From positions 238,628,843 through 238,692,842 of the forward strand of contig NC_090989.1 in the NCBI RefSeq assembly GCF_041146395.1: a stretch of DNA of 64,000 nucleotides. The letters are read 5' to 3'. Source of the DNA: Eulemur rufifrons (lineage: Eukaryota; Chordata; Mammalia; Primates; Lemuridae). A program made the translations under genes and the position numbers. Numbering within the stretch: position 1 is the stretch's first letter; each line of letters opens with the position of its first letter. Below are positions 56,886-64,000 of this stretch, piece by piece. A model generated the notes under the pieces. The model made no database searches. It saw only the letters and a program-made list of their open reading frames with translations, and was not told where the DNA came from.

Positions 56886-57794
56886 GCTTTGCTGTAGTTT
56901 CCCCATAACACTTCTTATTTCTCAGAGCCAAGGTCAGGGAATATTTTGAAATGTTTATTTGAAAAGTATTTACTGTGCCTATTTTGTTTATTCATTTACT
57001 TCCTATTACTGTGTCCTGTGTCCTTGAAATGGAGGCTATATTATACAAATATTCAGATCAGTTTTAACATACCATTTAAGCCTAATGTTTTTTTCTTGCA
57101 ACATGTTGCCTAATGTAGCATAATAGTTAATAGCATAGTATCTTCACTTTTAAAATTGATTTCCAGGGAATAATGTAAACATAAAAAAGCTTCCTGTTAG
57201 AGATTGCCTAAATTTATGCATAAATTCTAAGTAAAATTCTGGAATTGAATTTAGATATGTAATTATAGAATCCTTTTGATTATCAGAAAGTTGAAAAAAT
57301 ATTTTTGTTTTTTACCTACATGAGTTCATTTAAAAATTATTAAGCTTTTATAAAGGAACTTTTTTTGGAGTAGCTGCTGATTATTTTATCAGTTTTCAAT
57401 ATTATAAAATCTCTGCTTGAGTTGAATATTACATTTTAGCCTTTTAACTCCCAGTAGTGTTTCCAAGCAAATAGCTTTTCCATTCCCTCTGAAGTTAAGC
57501 TCCATCACCATTTCCTCATTGTTCGTGGAGTGTGTGTTGCTTATGGTAGCAGGTAGGGGGAAGGAAAGATGCATCAGTGAGATCAATCCATGAATGTTTG
57601 AATAAAGATTGTTTTTTAATGATCTGAAGTTAACAGGGCACAGACTGCACCTCTAAATTGTCTTATAAAAGAAATTTATTTTAAGAAGAGATAGAATATT
57701 TTCTAATCACTAATATACCTTTATTTCTCCAATGTGTAAAACACTGCTAGATATTGTGGGGAAAGACTAAATGAATAATGGCCTACGCTCAGCA
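56886..57794. other. Unique AT-rich sequence
   Basis: Nothing recognised; one 65-codon minus-strand frame without support. Confidence 0.5.
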
Positions 57795-58020
57795 AGTTCT
57801 CATTGTATGCTGGATGCTATGCTAAATGCTGTATGAGGGTGATTTCATTTAGTGCTATAACTGCCCTATGAAAGAGCTCTTCTTAGTTACTTACACATGC
57901 ACACACACACACACACACACACACGTTCTCACACACTTGGAGGAAACTACTGCTTTAGGAAGATGAAAGTGGTGGGTCTGGGATTCAAATTCAGACGACA
58001 GAGCTGCTGTTCTTAACTCT
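57795..58020 (-). mobile_element. MIR SINE interrupted by an (AC)n tract
   Basis: 'tgtatgctggatgctatgct', 'aaatgctgtatgagggtgat', 'tttagtgctataactgccct', then the AC repeat, then 'tggtgggtctgggattcaaa' and 'acgacagagctgctgttctt'. The repeat sits where the MIR poly-purine part should be. Confidence 0.8.
57893..57924. repeat. (AC)12 microsatellite
   Basis: Twelve uninterrupted AC units at 57901-57924 preceded by 'acacatgc'. Likely polymorphic in length. Confidence 0.97.
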
Positions 58021-58029
58021 CATAACTAA

Positions 58030-58245
58030 CATACAAAGCCTCACCTTCCTCATCTGCAGAGTGAGGATAACAAACTAGCTCATTTGCTAAAGGTTAAGTA
58101 AAGCAGTGCTATAACACTCTTGATACTGCATAGTAAGTACTTAATGGTAGTAATTATTATGGCTACCACTGAGGAAAGATTATAAAGATTAAAGTAAACA
58201 ATGCATATAAAGCATTTAGCACAGAGCATAGCATGTAAGCAGTCA
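58030..58245 (+). mobile_element. MIR SINE pieces (one or two copies)
   Basis: 'caccttcctcatctgcagag', 'tgaggataacaaactagctc', then a second 3' part 'aaagcatttagcacagagca' and 'tagcatgtaagcagtcag'. The repeat of the 3' portion suggests two fragments or an internal duplication. Confidence 0.7.
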
Positions 58246-58429
58246 GAGACTCAAACGGGCATCTTTTAAATTGGATCCTGAAAACTGGATTTCCTTTGAC
58301 CTCCGCCACCCTTGAGATAACAAGACCAGCCTCTCCTTTGCTTTCTCCACCTCAGCCTATTCAACGTGAAGGTTATGAGGATGAAGACCTACACAATGAT
58401 CTGCTTCCACTTAATGAATTGCAAATATG

Positions 58430-58668
58430 CTTTCTCTTAGGATTTTCTTAATATAATTTCTGTAGCTGTATTGTAAGAATATAGTATATAATACATCTAG
58501 CATACACAAGATGTGTTAATCAACTGTTTATGTTGTCAGTAAGACTTCCAGTTAACAGTAGGCTATTAATAGTTACGTTTTGGGGGAGTCAGAGTTATAT
58601 GTGGATTTTCAACTACATAGGGATCACTGCCCCTAACGCCCATGTTGTTCAAGGGTCAACTGTATATA
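58430..58668 (+). mobile_element. Tigger-type DNA transposon end
   Basis: 'agaatatagtatataataca', 'gtgttaatcaactgtttatg', 'acagtaggctattaatagtt', 'gttttgggggagtcagagtt', and the terminal inverted repeat 'ttgttcaagggtcaactg' followed by TA. One end only; the other end is lost. Confidence 0.9.
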
Positions 58669-58689
58669 GAAAGGTCAGTGGTTGGGGAA

Positions 58690-58890
58690 AAGAGCAGGAT
58701 CAAGATTAAGGGAATTCATGTACAAAGGTACTGAGATGAGATTAAGACTATTAAATTGTCAGTTTAGTTACATTAAGGTGTACAGGAAGAATAGGAAACT
58801 GGGCTAGGAAGTAATTTTGGGTCAAAGCTTTATAGATCTTGAATGCCAGACAAAGAAGTTTGGCTTTTTCCTTCTTATGGAAAGCCAGTA
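58690..58890 (-). mobile_element. L2 LINE fragment, antisense
   Basis: 'gtacaaaggtactgagatga', 'ggaaactgggctaggaagta', 'gatcttgaatgccagacaaa' and 'gaagtttggctttttccttc' follow antisense L2. Confidence 0.7.
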
Positions 58891-60612
58891 TACTGATTTA
58901 ACTTGATAAAAAATAAAATATACAGTGTTTATTTCTTAGCATTGGGAAGTTAATTCTTCAGACACTGAGAGAGTTCCCTTGGAATATTGTTTTGTTGCCA
59001 CTATTATTTAATATATTTATTTTACAAAATGTACTGAGATAGAAAGCTGCTCAGAAAATGAGTCACTGACTTCTTTCAAATAGCTTCACAGGCTTCTGAA
59101 TTTTTGTGTTGGCAGATCTCAAATATTGTGTTAAGTCTGTCTTTTGGTATATCTGAAATGTTCAAAAGAGTTTCCCGTGATAACATTTAGCTCATTCAGG
59201 TTGAAAATGATGAAAACAACTTCTGGAAAGAGCTGACAATTTAGGTTGCATCTGACAACCCAGAAGCAAAGTACTGTAGACTATTCATTATATGAATCAA
59301 TTTTTTCCAAATTATTAAAATGAAATCTAGATACAAAGAGCACTGCTCCATCAAGGATTTTATTTTACTCTGACTATAATTGTGTTTACTGTGTGATATT
59401 GTGTGTGAGTGTATGTGTGTATAAAATTAACATGTCAACATGGGCTTTTCTGCCTTTTTCTCTTAACTCAAGCATTCGTCATAAGGTTCTACAGTGTACG
59501 TTTGTAAAGCCACAATTAAAATCCATGTTTTATATTACACAACTCACTTTAGCTCACAAATATTCTGATTTGGCCAAGAGGTCTCTGTTTTCAGTATTAT
59601 TTAAATGAAGAAATAATAAAGATAAATCTGTAAGTTACCAAAGTATGATATTTAAAAGGGCAGTGAAAAATGCTATAAAACTTACTTTTTCTACTTCAGA
59701 CAAAAAAATGTTAGTTTATTGTGTGCTTGTTTAACTTATGCAAATGAGTTTGCTTTATTAGACTTACCTCAAATGAGGCAACAGGAGTTTTCTTTTGATA
59801 AAAACATACATAAGGCATCATTTTCGGAAGGGAGAAGAGTGAATGTTTTTAGTTATTTTGTATAAAGAATGTATAATATTCTTTATCTCAGAGAAGTATA
59901 AATACTTTTTCCTGCTATGCCTGAATTTTGGACACATAAACATTTTAAACCAATTTGTTATACATCTGTTGTAACGGAAATGAGGAAGAAAAATCACAGT
60001 TAATAGTTTTGACAGATTTGTACCAAAATGGTGTTTAATATATCCAGATGTTCTATCTAGAGAAAAATACAGAATGACTCATACTTTAATCTAAAAGGAA
60101 AACTCCTTTATATCCACCAATTTTTATTTAGTGTCCCACATACTTCTAATATTCTGACATGGCTGTCTTCCCTGGGAAGAATAAGGTTGACATCATACCA
60201 ACTCTGATTAGAATTTTAACTAAGAACAGTGGTTGGGATGATGTTATCGTCATTCAGATTCCCAACTTAGTTATGGAATAAAATACTGCACACATTATGT
60301 ATCCATATAACACAAAATAAGTAAAATGTGAATTATTGCCAGGATTTTACTTAAACTAGAAATAAATGACATCCTTGTAACTGCTCTCACATATTAATAT
60401 GTGAGGTTGCACATGATAGTCTTCTCTTTAGAGCATTGTGAGACTTCCCTCTATCACATTTGGGGTGTTTATTCTATTATAGTATACATGTTTCTTCCCC
60501 TTCACTGGTAACCCCAATGTCCTAATTATAGAAAAATAAAAATTTCCCCGGGGCTGAATTCTAACACCATATCCACTGACCCCAGACCTTTTCTCTGATT
60601 CTCCCCTTTTCC
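58891..60612. other. Unique AT-rich sequence
   Basis: 1.7 kb with no repeat or exon I recognise. An octamer-type ATGCAAAT occurs at 59738; single motifs of this kind are expected by chance. Confidence 0.5.
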
Positions 60613-60668
60613 CTATTTGTGTGTATGTGTGTGTCCGTGCGTGCACGTGTATGTGTTGTGTGGGTGAG
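60613..60668. repeat. GT-rich simple repeat, interrupted
   Basis: Imperfect GT/CG alternation ('gtgtgtatgtgtgtgtccg', 'tgcacgtgtatgtgttgtg') just upstream of a young Alu insertion. Confidence 0.85.
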
Positions 60669-60704
60669 ATAGGACACGTGTTCTGTTTCTTGACTTTGCT
60701 TCTT

Positions 60705-61051
60705 TTTTTTTTTTTTTTTTTTTTTTTTTTGAGACAGAGTCTCACTCTGTTGCCCGGGCTAGAGTGAGTGCCGTGGCGTCAGCCTAGCTCACAGCAACCT
60801 CAAACTCCTGGGCTTAAGCGATCCTACTGCCTCAGCCTCCCGAGTAGCTGGGACTACAGGCATGCGCCACTATGCCCGGCTAATTTTTTTGTATATATGT
60901 ATTTTAGTTGTCCATATAATTTCTTTCTATTTTTAGTAGAGACGGGGTCTCACTCTTGCTCAGGCTGGTCTCGAACTCCTGACCTCGAGCGATCCACCCG
61001 CCTCGGCCTCCCAGAGTGCTAGGATTACAGGCGTGAGCCACCACGCCCGGC
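60705..61051 (-). mobile_element. Lemur-type Alu, antisense, full length, young
   Basis: Long T tail (about 27 bases), intact right arm, lemur linker complement ('ttgtatatatgtattttag', 'ccatataatttctttctat') and left arm to 'ccaccacgcccggc'. A perfect 16-bp target-site duplication (cttgactttgcttctt) lies at 60689-60704 and 61052-61067. Many CpGs survive, so it is the youngest-looking Alu here. Confidence 0.98.
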
Positions 61052-61109
61052 CTTGACTTTGCTTCTTGATTCTTCATTAGTTTTTTAATGTTCTTAATTA
61101 CTATGACAT

Positions 61110-63235
61110 AATTAATTTCAATATCTGGCAGGGTAAGCCCCTTTCAGCTTTTGCTTTATTTTCTTCAAAAACTAAGCCATTAATTTTTTTCCTTCCCTGT
61201 ATAATTTTGAAATTAGTTTGACAGCCTCCCTCAAATTCCTGATGGACATTATAGAAAATGCTCTGAAGTTAATTAATTTTAGGGAAAGTTGACATTTTAA
61301 AAATGTTAACTCATCCCATCCATGAGCATCTTCTCTCTCCACTTATTCAAAGAAATTTAAAAGTTGTTACGGTTTTAACATTTTCTCCTTGAGACTCTTG
61401 TGTAATCCTTGCTAGGTTAATTCCAAGATATATTGATTTTGTTGCTCTTATAATTAGTGTTGAGGCTTCCTATTTTCTGATTATTACAGTACAGATGAAT
61501 ATTTTGACTTTATATATATTGGTTTTAAACCTGATAACTTTGCAGAATTCTCTTATCATGAATAGTTCTCTACTACCTTATTGACTGTATCTCTTTGTTT
61601 TTAGTGATGAGTAGGTAATCAATTCAGTCAGCTTTTGTCTGTTAAAAGAAGTCTTTATTTTGCCTTTATTTTGAAAGATATTTGTGCTGGGTAAAGAATT
61701 CTAGGTCTAGGATGATGGTTTTTCCTTTCAGCACTTTAAAGACGTTATTTTCACATTTCCAGGATTTTCTCATCTTTAGTATTGACATTGCTTAACTTGT
61801 TTTAAATTATTCTTTCCTTACTCATTACTGCAGTAGTTATTTTTCCTTTACTTTTATTCTGTCTTTAAACTACTTAGAGTTTGCTTTTGCTTATGGTGTG
61901 GGACAAAGATCTTTGCCGAATCTTTGCCTTATTTCTCTTGTCAGTCTTGCCTGAGGCTGTTCTAAATGTTTAGCCTTTTCTAAACACCACTTAGTGGTTT
62001 ATTAATCAGTCAATATATTGATTGATTGATTGTGGTGTTTTTTTTTTTTTTTTTTTCAGTTCATTGATTTCTGCCTATATCTTTATTCCCTGCATTCTCA
62101 TTTCTGGCTTTATCCTCTTGGTTTTGTCCTCTTAGTGGATTTAGTTATTAACTTCTTTTAAAATCTTTATTATTTTCTATTAAAGTTATTTAAAGCTCAC
62201 AATTTCTCACTATTACTGTTTTCAGTACATCCATAAATTTTGGCATGAGTCCTTCCCTTCTCATTTTTCAGGATTTTGTATTTCCCTTATTTCTTCTGCA
62301 ACTCATTATTCAATATTGTTTTTACATATGTATGTTAAGTTTCAGATATGTGCAATCTTCTTGTTATCCTTTTATTATTTGTTTCTACCTTTTATTGAGG
62401 TAAGAACATAATCAGATAGATTTTTTTAATAAAGTTCTGAAGCTTCTATTTTGATTGATGAAATGATCAAGTTGTGTGGATATTCTGTGAAAACTTAAGA
62501 AGAACATGTAGTCTGTGTTTCTTAAAGTTCTAAAGAAATAAATATTAATAGTCTGTGTTACAACACTACTAATTTGTGTGTTTACATTTTTTCTATCATT
62601 TCTAAGATGGATGTCTTAATATTATCCAAAAATTGACAATGCTCCAAAATAGGAAACTTTTGGAGCACAGACTTGATGCTCATTGGTTAATTTGCATTAA
62701 CCAATGATTTCAGATTTTCAGGTTAGGGATGCTCAACCTGTATTGTTAATCATTTATTTAAATCTTCTCTCAGTTTCCGTGGGGAGCATATTAAATTATC
62801 CAATAAAAATGGTTGAATTGTCTATTTATCCCAGCATATCTGTTACCTGTGCTCACATTTTTAGGTACATACAGCGCTGTGATTATTATATTTTCTATAT
62901 CATTCCTTTTACAAGTAGGCAAATTCACTCTTTGTTCTTAATGATGTTTTTGGCTTTAAATTCCATTCTGTCTGATAGTAAAATTGCCACAACTGGCTTT
63001 CTTCCATTTTATACCTCTCTGACATAATATTTTCCCTATCTTTAATGTTGACTGGTTGAGTCATGATTTTTTTAAAAGCCAATTTGAATGTCTGTTTTTT
63101 GGCATTAAATTTCATCCACTTAGTTTTATCATGGTTACTGTTTTATGGAGCTTATTTTTGCCATGTTATTTTGTGTCTTCTGTTTACCTACCTGTTTTCC
63201 TTCTTGCTTGCTTTGCTTTCTTCTTTTCTACCTTC
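61110..63235 (-). mobile_element. L1M LINE, antisense, 2.1 kb, ORF2 region
   Basis: Antisense ORF2 wording throughout: 'caatatctggcagggtaagc', 'aattccaagatatattgatt', 'cctgataactttgcagaatt', 'tttgtgctgggtaaagaatt', 'tcagcactttaaagacgtta', then 'ttccattctgtctgatagta' and 'ttgccacaactggctttctt' from the more 5' part. No open frame remains. A Tigger MITE interrupts it at 62622-62742 and a T16 run lies at 62039-62056. Confidence 0.8.
62622..62742 (-). mobile_element. Tigger MITE (MER2-group type) in the L1M
   Basis: It begins 'ttatccaaaaattgacaatg' and ends in the terminal repeat 'ggttagggatgctcaacctg' followed by TA. It is about 120 bases, much shorter than full family members. Two perfect hairpins lie inside: arms 62640-62649/62658-62667 and 62681-62691/62696-62706. 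Confidence 0.85.
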
Positions 63236-63239
63236 TAGT

Positions 63240-63630
63240 GGAGTTGTCACCAGCTGCTGTTGTTCGAATGTATCACATCCAAGTTTCAAGGGTTGCCAAT
63301 GTGATAGTATTAAAGAGTGGGGCCTTTAAGGAGGTGCTTAGGCCACAAGGGCTCCTCCCCTGGTGAATGGGGTGAAGGCCCTTATAAAAGAGGCTTCAGG
63401 CCCCAGGTGTTCGGTTAGTTTGCTTTTCTGCCTTCTGCTAGGTGAGGACACAGTGTTCTTCCCCTCTGGAGGATGCAGCCCCTCACTAGACAACCAGAGC
63501 TCCCAGCACTTTCATTTTGGACTTCTCAACCTCAAGAACTGTGAGAAAATAATTTTCTTTTGTTTTTATTAAATTACGCAGTCTCTGGTATTCTGTTACG
63601 GTAGCACAGATGTACTCCAGATACCTGCCT
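63240..63630 (+). mobile_element. Solitary ERVL-MaLR LTR (MLT1/MST type)
   Basis: 'gttgttcgaatgtatcacat', 'agtggggcctttaaggaggt', 'aaggcccttataaaagaggc', 'aggtgaggacacagtgttct', 'ttcattttggacttctcaac', 'ctcaagaactgtgagaaaat' and 'tctggtattctgttacggta' follow the MaLR LTR end to end. The usual AATAAA after 'gagaaa' is altered to 'aataat'. No internal retroviral sequence follows, so it is a solo LTR. Confidence 0.88.
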
Positions 63631-63689
63631 CGGTTATGATGTCTGCCTGAAACTGGAATACTTTGATGGGAGAAAAAGAGGAGCTATAC

Positions 63690-63835
63690 AAGAAAAGATT
63701 ATTATAGGACAATTTCAATACAGACCAATGTACAGAGATATAGAAAATCTGCACGTGATGTTAGCTGACAGGATCCAACTGTGTTAAAATAGTAAAAATA
63801 AAAATACATCCTGACCATGTGTATTGTCAAGCTAT
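63690..63835 (+). mobile_element. Old L1 ORF2 fragment
   Basis: 'caatacagaccaatgtacag', 'atgttagctgacaggatcca' and 'acatcctgaccatgtg' keep the order of the L1 ORF2 segment 'tacagaccaatatc ... gcaaatcgaattca ... catgaccaagt'. Weak match. Confidence 0.45.
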
Positions 63836-64000
63836 GCTGCTGTACCATGTTTTCTTAGTAAATTTTCTCACTGGTGACTGAGATTGAGACCTACTTAGCC
63901 TTTGTCTAAGTGAGAAATTAAGACCCTCTCAGAAGCAAGAGTTGTGGGACTTATGGGAAAACTTGTTGGAAGGTAGATTTGTGCAGTGGGGAATATAAGG
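63836..64000. other. Unique sequence to window end
   Basis: Nothing recognised. Confidence 0.5.

Overview
The window is nuclear DNA of a primate, most likely a strepsirrhine (lemur or loris/galago group). The evidence is the Alu type. At least five copies (10003-10256, 40054-40433, 46611-46958, 56041-56333, 60705-61051) carry the A-rich inter-arm linker with an extra 'agaaagaaatta ... aaaaatatata' block and the right-arm wording 'gaggttgctgtgagctaggctgatgcca', which I associate with lemur-type Alus rather than monkey or human AluS/AluY. The L1 3' UTR, rich in G-runs, is also unlike the human L1PA end. The exact species cannot be read from the sequence.

I find no host protein-coding gene, RNA gene, CpG island, CRISPR array or operon. 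The open frames of 60-120 codons are chance frames or lie inside repeats. The only long frame is 611 codons on the minus strand (10745-12580) and is the 3' half of an L1 ORF2. The window is therefore intergenic or deep-intronic sequence made of unique DNA plus transposon layers of different ages.

Layout. 1-605: an old LTR-like repeat. 1085-9583: L2, MIR and two old L1 tails, with 3.7 kb of unique sequence (2876-6567) and a 59-bp tandem duplication inside an L2. 9584-12584: three insertions with clear target-site duplications (AluJ, truncated lemur Alu, young truncated L1). 12585-33669: mostly unique DNA with MIR, L2, MER5, MER20, Tigger, L1M and LTR fossils, and a gapless 122-bp direct duplication (22859 and 24315). 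33670-43816: an old L1, a long L1M block, a full-length Alu, then a nest in which an L1 sits in the tail of an AluJ and is itself split by a chimeric retro-insertion (42467-42850). 43817-60612: unique DNA with many MIR/L2/MER5 relics and two lemur Alus. 60613-64000: a GT-rich tract, a young Alu, a 2.1-kb antisense L1M broken by a Tigger MITE, and a solitary MaLR LTR.

Nothing here acts as a coordinated gene system. The most unusual items are the chimeric insertion at 42467-42850, the paired 122-bp segments at 22.9/24.3 kb, and the near-identical inverted L1 3' UTR segments 32 kb apart. Repeat names come from pattern memory of consensus sequences, not a database search; edges are usually good to 10-40 bases, except where target-site duplications fix them.
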